From the NCBI GenBank assembly GCA_017470815.1, contig JAFUXT010000018.1, forward strand, positions 1-58,140: DNA of 58,140 nt. Direction: 5' to 3'. A model generated the notes under the pieces. It did not search any database, was not told the origin of the DNA, and saw nothing but the letters and a program-made list of their open reading frames with translations. Position numbers and translations under genes: made by a program. This DNA is from a bacterium. GTDB taxonomy: Bacteria > Cyanobacteriota > Vampirovibrionia > Gastranaerophilales > Gastranaerophilaceae. Below, piece after piece: positions 8,147-15,358 of this stretch; the first letter of the stretch is position 1, and each line of letters starts with the position of its first letter.

Positions 8147-8722
8147 TTATGTAATCAAAATATCTTTGAACAACCTGTCTATATCAAGCATAGGTTTAAT
8201 GGTTTTTGTAGCCCAGCCAATATTCAAATATACAGCACTACCCATTGTATTTGCCATAAAGTTGTTTACTCCGGTCGCTTTCAACATTTCCTTGAATAAT
8301 CGGTTGTTTTCAGAAAAACTGACATCTATCGTTTCGATATATTCTTGTGGAATGTCATCACAAACATAAACCGAAACATCGGTATTTCCGTTATATCTGC
8401 CAGTCTTTTTAAGTGTTTCAAGAAATCGGCATTCTCTCTCGGTCGCTTTTTCATTCAGATAAAGCAAGCCTCTCTCAATTAGGTCTTGCTCGGTTAGGTT
8501 TGATATAAGTAGTTTATGAGTAGCACAACCTATATCATGAATGTGGCTGGCTCTAACATCGACAAAAGTATTGTTTATAAAAGTAATATTGTCGGTAAAG
8601 GTATAACGAGGTGCAAATATTATGCCTGCATGTGTTGCAAAAACCTCATTATCCTCAAGAATGAACTTGTTACCGTCCCCTATTTGTTGCAAACGGCTTT
8701 TATAAGTTAAAGGTTTAATCAC
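8147..8722 (-). CDS. DUF1353-like phage protein
   Basis: About 191 residues using GTG at 8722, chosen because GTGATTAA overlaps the upstream stop; an upstream start would overlap by over 80 nt. The segment FAPRYTFTDNITFINN...RASHIHDIG resembles DUF1353, in which an Asp-Phe/His-Asp pattern is conserved, found near lysis or tail genes of many phages with unknown role. Moderate call. Confidence 0.55.
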   Translation of the reverse strand: MIKPLTYKSRLQQIGDGNKFILEDNEVFATHAGIIFAPRYTFTDNITFINNTFVDVRASHIHDIGCATHKLLISNLTEQDLIERGLLYLNEKATERECRFLETLKKTGRYNGNTDVSVYVCDDIPQEYIETIDVSFSENNRLFKEMLKATGVNNFMANTMGSAVYLNIGWATKTIKPMLDIDRLFKDILIT

Positions 8723-8930
8723 ATTTAACACTTGCCAAAGCCTCCATAAATAAAGTATCAATTTTGTTGCGAATATATCCGTCAAAAATAAATACAAGCC
8801 ATTTTGGCAGGCGTTCTCTTACATATTCATACGCTTTCTCTTTCATTCCAATAATGCTTGTTTTCTTGCCTCTGATTAGTTTAATCAGGAGTGTTTTAAC
8901 TTGTGCCTTTAATTTTGCTGATAAAATCAT
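8715..8930 (-). CDS. Small helical hypothetical protein
   Basis: 71 residues from ATG 8930, whose ATGA overlaps the preceding zinc-ribbon stop. Basic N-terminal half, amphipathic helices (LKAQVKTLLIKLIRGKK), hydrophobic PKWLVFIFDGYI. No family recognised; position in the lysis cassette suggests an accessory role. Confidence 0.55.
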   Translation of the reverse strand: MILSAKLKAQVKTLLIKLIRGKKTSIIGMKEKAYEYVRERLPKWLVFIFDGYIRNKIDTLFMEALASVKCD

Positions 8931-9073
8931 TTCTTTGCCCTCTCTTGCTTTCGCACTTGTATTTTTAACTCGCCTCCGCATTTTTGACAAGTTGTACTAA
9001 AACTATTAAATTTTTGACCCTCTTTTTGCGGTTTTTGTATTTCGCCGCACTTTTTACAAACAAAATCAAACAT
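8927..9073 (-). CDS. Zinc-ribbon microprotein
   Basis: 48 residues. CKKCGE near the N-terminus and CQKCGGE near residue 29 form a four-Cys zinc ribbon. ATG overlaps the endolysin stop (ATGTTTGA) and the end overlaps the next start (ATGA), so it is fully coupled. Typical of small phage 'Com-like' ribbons. It shows that TGA is used as a normal stop here. Confidence 0.65.
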   Translation of the reverse strand: MFDFVCKKCGEIQKPQKEGQKFNSFSTTCQKCGGELKIQVRKQERAKK

Positions 9074-9701
9074 GTTCTACAAAACTTTCTCTTTCATTAA
9101 ACAGGCAGAAAAATCCTTTTGAGTTCTTGCCCCATTGAGTAGTGTTTTTTGTTTCAATAGCCCAAATAGTAACTATATCGCCTTTTTTATATTGTCCGAC
9201 AACTTTTGCGTCCATTCCCGCATGCTCTCTAATATTTAAAGCAGAGGCGATAACTCTAACCTTTGCAGGCAGGTTATCGCCAACATTTTGTAGTTGAAGT
9301 TCAGCAGGTACAAAAATTAAAGGAATAATATTATCAGGATTATTTCGATACAAAGCCAATTTATCAGAGCGTACAAAATCAGAGCAAAGATGTCCGTTGC
9401 CGTCTGCAACCTCAATATGTCCGTATGGGTGCGTAGGTTGCTTATTCCAAATTACAAGCGACCCAGCAGGCAAATTTGTAGTATCTTTTGACTGCTTAAG
9501 AAAACGCCACAAATTAGACATCTTAACCTTTGAAATCCAAGTCCAAGCGTTGCCACGATACTGCCTTGCGATGTTTTCGCCCATGACCATAGAGAGAGCG
9601 TCCCCAACGGCTAACGCACACTTACCTTGCGACTGTGTGCCTCCCATTTTATTTGCTACCTTATAGGCAGCCTCCCCAAACGCTTTGCCAAAATCTTTCA
9701 T
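9066..9701 (-). CDS. Endolysin: NlpC/CHAP-like peptidase plus SH3-type domain
   Basis: 211 residues. The N-terminal catalytic part has QGKCALAV (Cys28) and YGHIEV (His95), the Cys/His pair of NlpC/P60 or CHAP amidases/peptidases, with PAGSLVIWN before the His as usual. Residues about 140-205 (ASALNIREHAGMDAKVVGQY...KGFFCL) form a bacterial SH3 domain for wall binding. It cleaves host peptidoglycan at lysis. Start ATG 9701 overlaps the upstream stop (TAATG), RBS GGGAGC. Adjacent membrane proteins are likely holins. Confidence 0.82.
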   Translation of the reverse strand: MKDFGKAFGEAAYKVANKMGGTQSQGKCALAVGDALSMVMGENIARQYRGNAWTWISKVKMSNLWRFLKQSKDTTNLPAGSLVIWNKQPTHPYGHIEVADGNGHLCSDFVRSDKLALYRNNPDNIIPLIFVPAELQLQNVGDNLPAKVRVIASALNIREHAGMDAKVVGQYKKGDIVTIWAIETKNTTQWGKNSKGFFCLFNERESFVEHV

Positions 9702-9958
9702 TATTTGCTCCCTATATTGTTATCAAAGTCTTTTTTATATTTCTTAAAGTCTTTGTAATCTTTCTTTTCAAAATTATTCGCATACTTAACGGCAATATCA
9801 AGAGCCTTGTTTGCTGCTTTTATTGCTTTTGAGGCATTTTTAGCAGATTTGTTGACGGTCGTTTCCGACTGTCTTTCAATGGCAGTATTTTGTGTTTCTT
9901 CAAATTTTGCAAGCATGTCGCAAAATGATTTAATCGCTGCTGCTATCGTCCCCAGCAT
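9701..9958 (-). CDS. Small helical protein in lysis cassette
   Basis: 85 residues from ATG 9958 (GGAGG at good spacing). Long Lys/Ala-rich helix (KSAKNASKAIKAANKALDIA), likely coiled-coil, no hydrophobic span. Located between the holin candidate and the endolysin; could be a lysis regulator, but nothing in the sequence proves it. Confidence 0.5.
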   Translation of the reverse strand: MLGTIAAAIKSFCDMLAKFEETQNTAIERQSETTVNKSAKNASKAIKAANKALDIAVKYANNFEKKDYKDFKKYKKDFDNNIGSK

Positions 9959-10280
9959 TGTCATCGCCTCCTATATGGCTATGTCTATTAAGTATCTTTT
10001 CAACATTATCTAAAAACCATTCTGCAAGCAAATCAAATAAGCGAGAGCCAAGATAACCGGAAGTAATGCCAACTGCAATTAAAAATTCACTACTATCCGT
10101 CTTTTGCAGAACGATAAAACATACAATTATCGCAACCAAAACAGAGGTAACTACCATGCTTGTATAGGATTTAAGATTATACTTACTACTATGCGTGTTA
10201 AGATATTTGGCAGTTCCTCCAAGCAACCCCAAAAACCCAAATATAAGAAAATGTATTAAGTCCTCTATTTTAAAGTTCAT
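9930..10280 (-). CDS. Holin candidate (LydA/phage holin type)
   Basis: 116 residues from ATG 10280. N-terminal IHFLIFGFLGLLGGTAKYL and a second hydrophobic helix MVVTSVLVAIIVCFIVL, then ITSGYLGSRLFDLLAEWFL, give two to three membrane spans and a short acidic tail ending DDSSSD. The GxLGG pattern is like LydA-type holins. Placed directly before the endolysin genes. Holins form the membrane lesion that releases or activates the lysin. Confidence 0.62.
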   Translation of the reverse strand: MNFKIEDLIHFLIFGFLGLLGGTAKYLNTHSSKYNLKSYTSMVVTSVLVAIIVCFIVLQKTDSSEFLIAVGITSGYLGSRLFDLLAEWFLDNVEKILNRHSHIGGDDNAGDDSSSD

Positions 10281-10500
10281 AATAATTGTCCCTCTCTTTG
10301 CTTTTGCATTTTGTATATATATGGCGTACAACCATGCAATTTACAAAAATGTAAGGAATTAGAAATACGAAGAAAAATACCAAGTGAGCAGCAGTACACC
10401 ATTGGCTTGAACGATAAATGTAGATATTCATAAGATAACAAACAGCCAGCCAAAATGGTGTCCATTTATAAATCTCAAGTGCTTTTCTATGTATTTTCAT
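10270..10500 (-). CDS. Small membrane protein, lysis cassette
   Basis: 76 residues, RBS GGAGCG 6 nt before ATG. Two hydrophobic helices (PFWLAVCYLMNIYI and AAHLVFFFVFLIPYIFVNCMV) and basic ends. Overlaps the next gene by 11 nt. Candidate second holin or antiholin by size, topology and position. Confidence 0.5.
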   Translation of the reverse strand: MKIHRKALEIYKWTPFWLAVCYLMNIYIYRSSQWCTAAHLVFFFVFLIPYIFVNCMVVRHIYTKCKSKERDNYYEL

Positions 10501-10511
10501 ATATTACGCTC

Positions 10512-11048
10512 CTATTCTTCTTGCCCTTTGGCAATTTTATACTCGGTATATAATTTTTCTTGAACTTTACCAAGATAACCAACAAGAGCCTTAAAAGCCT
10601 CTTTATCCATGCTAACTATTTTTTCCGGATTTTCAGTAGCGTCCCAAATAGCAATAGGATAGATAAGTTCAGGGAATATTTCGCCTTTTTGTAAAAAGTC
10701 AATATATACACCGTCCTCGCCTTGAGCATTTTTAACCCAAAGGGGCTTGTATTTATTACCGTTTTCAGGGTAGATAACAGGCTTATCGAGAGCGGCTTTA
10801 TAATTCAAATATGCGTCAGAATTATAATTTTCCCCCGATATTTCTTGTCCGATTAAGAATATATTGTATTCATCATCGGTCAAAAATGCCTCGTCATAAC
10901 TATATTTAATGTTTTTTATTTCTTCATTTTGAGGGTCAACGACTTCCTCACTTTTAAAATCTTTTCTAATATACCAACCATTAAGTGCTTTTTCCACTCT
11001 TTCAGGTTTATCGTTAATCTTTTCTGCTCTTTTGAATGTTATCGCCAT
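10512..11048 (-). CDS. Unknown protein coupled to the DGR reverse transcriptase
   Basis: 178 residues from ATG 11048 (RBS AAAGGGG), overlapping the end of the RT gene by 35 nt. Soluble, acidic, with LTDDEYNIFLIGQEI and PVIYPENGNKYKPLWV. It does not look like the about 120-residue basic helical-bundle Avd accessory protein. Alternatives are a tail-fibre assembly-type chaperone for the diversified protein or a DGR accessory factor. Family not recognised. Confidence 0.5.
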   Translation of the reverse strand: MAITFKRAEKINDKPERVEKALNGWYIRKDFKSEEVVDPQNEEIKNIKYSYDEAFLTDDEYNIFLIGQEISGENYNSDAYLNYKAALDKPVIYPENGNKYKPLWVKNAQGEDGVYIDFLQKGEIFPELIYPIAIWDATENPEKIVSMDKEAFKALVGYLGKVQEKLYTEYKIAKGQEE

Positions 11049-12231
11049 TTTGTTCCCCTTTTTCTTTAATCTTATCACTATTTTGCTTTTTCTGCAAATT
11101 TAACGATTTGGAATGTTTGCTAATTACCGACTTGCAGGCTTTTATGCTGATTTTCTTTGCAATATATTTTTCTCTAATTAGCCATGTATCTGAATGCTTG
11201 AAATAACCCATATACGAAAGGACTTGGCATGCGTCATACCAAGTCAATTTCTCTTTTTTCTCTAACTTTGAGGCTTTTCGTGTCGCTTTATACATAATAG
11301 GTTTTCTCAATATTGTTTTATCTCGGTAGAACTTAAAGCCTATAAAATCAAGAGGTCTGCCCTTGCGTTTGCCGTTTTTATCTATATAATCAAATCTGAA
11401 TATTTGCCAGTTACTTTTTATATCCAAATCTAATGTTTTTAAAAACTCTCTAATTTTCTCAAGGCAACACTTTAACTCTTTTTTATTCTTGCCAAACATA
11501 ATCATATCGTCCATATATCGAACATAGCAACGAATGTGTAATTTTTCTTTTATAAAGTGGTCAAGGTCTTGTAAATACCAGTTTGCAAACCATTGGGAAG
11601 TGTAATATCCTATTGGCAAGCCTATATCAACATCTTGCCCCTCAAAAGATACGATGTTAGACTGCAAAATTGTATTTAAGAGCCACAACATACGTTCGTC
11701 TTTGATTTTATTAGCAAATTTTTGTTTCAGAATATTTATGTTTATACTTTGGAAGAAATGATGAATGTCTAATTTTAAGACATATTTTATATTTGATTTG
11801 TTCCATTTGCATTTTTTAGGTGGGTTTGAAATATTATTTTTCCTAATATATTTTTCTATGTATCTTTGTCCCAGCGTAGCCCCTCTGTCCGGTATAGAGC
11901 CACAAGAATATTCGTACATGCCTTTGTAGAATATTGGTTGCATAACTTGAATAACTGCATGATGAATGACTTGCTCATAACAAAAGTCGGGGCGTATAAT
12001 AAGTCTTTTCTTTTGCGTTATTCCGTCATTTATAACTTCAGCTCTATGTTTACGAGGTTTCCAAGTTTGCTCAAGTAATTGTTTTGTAATCTTTTTAATA
12101 TGTTTGTCGGGGTTAAGAAATACATCATATACATCGTCCCTGTCCCTTTTTCGCAGCGAGGAGCGATTTATGGCTTTTGCAAGATTTCCGTATTCAATGA
12201 CTTTTTCAAATTGGTGTTTGTAAGTCCTCAC
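11014..12231 (-). CDS. DGR reverse transcriptase
   Basis: 405 residues. RT domain: motif A KLDIHHFF (Asp155), motif B GLPIGYYTSQWFANWYL (204-220), with the SQ typical of DGR RTs in place of the QGxP of other RTs, and catalytic YMDD at 239-242 followed by thumb sequences. The N-terminus (MRTYKHQFEKVIEYGNLAKA) resembles DGR RT starts. It copies the template RNA with errors at adenines and the cDNA replaces the variable repeat. It lies 164 bp beyond the template repeat on the same strand. No maturase or nuclease domain is seen, so it is not a group II intron protein. Confidence 0.95.
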   Translation of the reverse strand: MRTYKHQFEKVIEYGNLAKAINRSSLRKRDRDDVYDVFLNPDKHIKKITKQLLEQTWKPRKHRAEVINDGITQKKRLIIRPDFCYEQVIHHAVIQVMQPIFYKGMYEYSCGSIPDRGATLGQRYIEKYIRKNNISNPPKKCKWNKSNIKYVLKLDIHHFFQSININILKQKFANKIKDERMLWLLNTILQSNIVSFEGQDVDIGLPIGYYTSQWFANWYLQDLDHFIKEKLHIRCYVRYMDDMIMFGKNKKELKCCLEKIREFLKTLDLDIKSNWQIFRFDYIDKNGKRKGRPLDFIGFKFYRDKTILRKPIMYKATRKASKLEKKEKLTWYDACQVLSYMGYFKHSDTWLIREKYIAKKISIKACKSVISKHSKSLNLQKKQNSDKIKEKGEQNGDNIQKSRKD

Positions 12232-12395
12232 ATTGCCCTCTGTTTTTCTTGTAGCCTCGCAGATTTTCGTTGCCTACTAACCCACGCCTTTGTCAGCCTA
12301 ATTTTTACCAAGTGGTAAGGAATATGGAATACATTTGAAAGTTATATATAACGAAACGATATATATACGATTTTATATGTTCATAAGGATATTTC

Positions 12396-12516
12396 TACAA
12401 GATAGGGACGACCCGATGTTCCAGTTCGCATTCGAGGGGGCATTGTTCAAATTCGTAGCGAAAGCCCCGACTATCAAGCCATTGTTGCAATTACTGCCGA
12501 CATGAGCCGCTGCCGT
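12396..12516 (-). repeat. DGR template repeat (TR), 121 bp
   Basis: Aligns without gaps to 12678-12798 at a constant offset of 282. Eighteen of 121 positions differ; every difference is at a T on the plus strand of the TR, which is an A in the sense strand. The other 93 positions, 0 of which are T, are identical. Read in the target frame the TR has Asn codons (AAC/AAT) at nine variable positions, the usual DGR design. Confidence 0.96.
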
Positions 12517-12634
12517 ACTCCAAATCCCTGAAATCTTATAAAGTTGTCAAGATACGAACAAAAATATAGTATCACATGTCCGTATCTTTTGCAACTTTTA
12601 TATCCGAAACGCTTATGTGGTGCGGTTTTCGTTT

Positions 12635-12654
12635 CAGGGGGACTTGTCCCCCTG
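12635..12654. promoter_or_regulatory. GC-rich hairpin downstream of the variable repeat
   Basis: CAGGGGGA at 12635-12642 pairs with TCCCCCTG at 12647-12654 around a 4-nt loop: an 8-bp stem and 4-nt loop, 23 bp past the variable repeat in coding direction. DGRs such as BPP-1 have a hairpin/cruciform of the same geometry just downstream of the repeat that promotes target recognition. It could also end transcription of the target gene. Confidence 0.7.
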
Positions 12655-12660
12655 CTCCCC

Positions 12661-15321
12661 CTATTGTAAAGGTGGTTTACAAGAAAGGGACGACCCGAAG
12701 TCCCAGCGCGCATACGAGGGGGCAAGGTCCAAAACCGTAGCGAAAGCCCCGACTATCAAGCCAGCGGTGCAAGCACCGCCGACAAGAGCCGCTGCCGTTA
12801 TGCCGTTATTAAACCACATACCGTCTGTATAGTATGTTGAAGATGAGCCGTTTGCTTGTGTAGGGAAAAATCCGTAAGGAGCAACAAGCGAACCTGCTGA
12901 AATATAACCCCCACTTGTACCTGACGGTGTTAAGCCAAGAGAAATATAACCACTACCTGACATATTGTATTCGTCAACAGTTGAACCGTCAGCAGTTCCT
13001 CTTGTTAATTTAATCATTTGAACACCATTGACCATAATCCAGCCAACAATTCTTTTCCATAAATTGCCATAAAAGTTTTCAATACCGAATACTTTAACTG
13101 TTTCAGAGGCGGTTGTACCATGGAATAATCCGTTAGCATTTCTTGCCCCTGATGACTTTAAGTGGCTTGCTTGCGAGCCGCCTGTATAGTGTCCGTTTCC
13201 GAATACTGTTTGAGTATCAGTTGATTTTCCAATTAAAACAAGTAAATCTCTGACAAGCAGATAGTCTGCAAGCGTTCCGTTAGTCCAGTAAGTACCGTTT
13301 GCACTCGCCCAAAGAATTTCGTTTGTCATCGTGCTGTTATTATAAGGGGCACGACCTGACAAAGAGCGTAATTGGTTAGATACATTACTTGCGTCATAAG
13401 CAGACATAAACATTTCAGGAATTAAATCGCCGTCTTTGTTAATGTGCGTATAACACTTCCAAGCGTCATTAATTTGTCTATTAGCAAACCAATAATAGTC
13501 TTTGTAGCCGTCAGTTTCATAATAACGCCAAACTTGAGGAAATCCGACCATAACATTACCAGCATAAGATGTATTTGTTATGTCTGACGCAGTTCCGTCT
13601 TTCTTTTGTGCGTAATTATCAGGATTTAACTCATAATCAACAGTTCCGTCATATTTTAACATTACTGGACGAGGCATGAAAAACGCATTTTCCCAGTCGC
13701 CATATATAAAGCGAGAAAGAGTGTAATTCATATATGCAGATTTAAAGTTTTCGTTATGACCTACATAATGTACTCTTGTGGCTGGGTTGCTATCAGCCGT
13801 ATCAATATAATAGCCATAAATTGTCGTTCCAAAAAGGTTTCTTGGGTCAAGGTTTACAACCCCATTTACTGATACAGGGAAAGCCCTGTAATAATATTCA
13901 ACAGTTGTACTCGGAACATTATCAACCAAAGCAGTATTGTTATATGCGTCTTTCGTTGTGTTTTCTGCAACTACAACACCGTCCTCTGTACTTTGTGGAT
14001 ATGCCCCTGCCTTTCTGACAATAACCGTTTTAGCCCAAGTACACAAAATATGATTATCAATTATTGTGTCTGCTGGGTCTTGCCAGTTTAATGAATAATT
14101 AGAGCCGTCAGAACTTCTTTCAACTCTCAAATTGTAACAAGCAGATGTAGGAATACCCTCGTTGCCACTTCCGGTAGTGCCACCACCACCGCCGCTACTT
14201 GAGCCTCCTCCTGCCGTTTGACTAATTCTGCCATAATCTATCACGCTAAAGTCCTCCCCTGTATAATTTAAAGTAAATCGGGCTATTGTGCAATATCTTT
14301 CAAATTGATTTGCAATAGCCAGCATTGAACTGTCCAAAGCAGGGTCAGCCGCAGCCGCACTTGCCAAATCATCATATTGCGTATCGCCTGTAACATACAA
14401 ATAGTTTGTTGTGTATGGAGTTGTGCCAGCAGTAGGCAAACCAACGAGCCATACGTTCATAAATTTTCCGCTTTCAAGAGCCGTCAATGTGTAATCATTG
14501 TTATACATTGGAGCATTTGTCGCAACATTTACAGGCACAATTTCAGCCTGACCGCCCTCACAAGCGAGGACATTTTCTGCGGTTGCTCTTGCTTGCATGT
14601 ATATTGACCCTGTGCTTGTTGTAGCAAGGATTTGAGAAAAGTTTGCCAAACCTATTTTTGCTTGGTTTATAACTGGGTATCTTTGTTGTGGTGTATCTGT
14701 AACAACATTTGAAATCTGACCACCGCTCAATACGACCATTCCTGTCGTAGCGTTCAAATATTCAATAACGCTTTCAGATGTGCCGCCAAGCCCCCAAGTT
14801 TGAATTGCAAATTTATTACCGTCAGCCAAAATAACAATTTCGCAAATATGATGAACAAAATCACTTTGTACTGCCGGATAGCCTGTTGACCATTCTAACG
14901 CCTGTGTCTGCGTATTGTAATATAAATAATGTTTTCCAACATCGGTAGGCATATTATCTGCAATAAAATTTGACAAAGCAGATACCAAAACGCCTCCGAG
15001 ATAGAATACGCCCCCTATACCCATGACCGTACCAGCCGACCAGTCAATAGTTATTGTAGGAGCAGTCGCCCAGCCAGTATCAGTATTAAAAGCCCCAGCC
15101 GTTACCGATAATCTGCCGTTGCTATCGAGCGTAATAAGGTTGTTTTCATCTGTGCTTACAATTCCTCTGATAAGGTTTTGTAATGTAATTCTTGCACCGT
15201 CCCCTTGAGCAATATTGTTAATGCCTAACAAATATTGACTTAACTGCATTTCCGTCAATTCGTGGAAAGAGTTGATAGGAGTTGTTTGCGTAATGTTTCC
15301 TATTGGTGTGTTCATTGACAT
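12661..15321 (-). CDS. DGR-diversified tail protein (receptor-binding candidate)
   Basis: 886 residues. The N-terminal about 200 residues look like a tail-attachment region. A Gly/Ser-rich linker (about residues 375-390) is followed by a fibronectin-III-like stretch (about 395-490), and the C-terminal half ends in a C-type-lectin-like DGR display domain. Residues about 842-881 are the variable repeat; only five residues follow. Compared with the template, 11 or 12 residues are altered, mainly Asn to Ala, Thr, Val, Asp, Leu, Tyr or Arg. RBS GGGGAGG. It lies directly after the tail-tip gene, fitting a host-binding fibre or tip. Adhesion is inferred from DGR logic and position. Confidence 0.9.
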   Translation of the reverse strand: MSMNTPIGNITQTTPINSFHELTEMQLSQYLLGINNIAQGDGARITLQNLIRGIVSTDENNLITLDSNGRLSVTAGAFNTDTGWATAPTITIDWSAGTVMGIGGVFYLGGVLVSALSNFIADNMPTDVGKHYLYYNTQTQALEWSTGYPAVQSDFVHHICEIVILADGNKFAIQTWGLGGTSESVIEYLNATTGMVVLSGGQISNVVTDTPQQRYPVINQAKIGLANFSQILATTSTGSIYMQARATAENVLACEGGQAEIVPVNVATNAPMYNNDYTLTALESGKFMNVWLVGLPTAGTTPYTTNYLYVTGDTQYDDLASAAAADPALDSSMLAIANQFERYCTIARFTLNYTGEDFSVIDYGRISQTAGGGSSSGGGGGTTGSGNEGIPTSACYNLRVERSSDGSNYSLNWQDPADTIIDNHILCTWAKTVIVRKAGAYPQSTEDGVVVAENTTKDAYNNTALVDNVPSTTVEYYYRAFPVSVNGVVNLDPRNLFGTTIYGYYIDTADSNPATRVHYVGHNENFKSAYMNYTLSRFIYGDWENAFFMPRPVMLKYDGTVDYELNPDNYAQKKDGTASDITNTSYAGNVMVGFPQVWRYYETDGYKDYYWFANRQINDAWKCYTHINKDGDLIPEMFMSAYDASNVSNQLRSLSGRAPYNNSTMTNEILWASANGTYWTNGTLADYLLVRDLLVLIGKSTDTQTVFGNGHYTGGSQASHLKSSGARNANGLFHGTTASETVKVFGIENFYGNLWKRIVGWIMVNGVQMIKLTRGTADGSTVDEYNMSGSGYISLGLTPSGTSGGYISAGSLVAPYGFFPTQANGSSSTYYTDGMWFNNGITAAALVGGACTAGLIVGAFATVLDLAPSYARWDFGSSLSCKPPLQ
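12678..12798 (-). repeat. DGR variable repeat (VR), 121 bp
   Basis: Partner of the template at 12396-12516. In the coding strand it ends with the GC-rich GGGTCGTCCCTTTCTTGTA, which serves as the initiation-of-homing side; identity breaks right after it (VR continues AACC, TR GAAA). All substitutions are at template adenines. Confidence 0.96.
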
Positions 15322-15358
15322 TGTAAAGTCCTCCCCTTATGTTGTATAATACATCTTT

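Larger units (their letters stand above)
12232..12660 (-). ncRNA. DGR template RNA region (non-coding)
   Basis: This 429-bp gap between the target gene and the RT contains no gene. On the minus strand it holds, in order, a hairpin (12654-12635), a spacer, the template repeat (12516-12396) and 164 nt before the RT start. That last part includes TATATA...TATATA pairing at about 12343-12365 and ACCA-AG-TGGT. In studied DGRs the RNA around the template is the RT primer/scaffold; this arrangement fits, but the RNA ends are not visible. Confidence 0.7.

Noticed and set aside
11014..12231. Group II intron or retron reverse transcriptase
   Set aside because: DGR-type SQ motif, adjacent TR/VR pair with adenine-only changes, no maturase domain.
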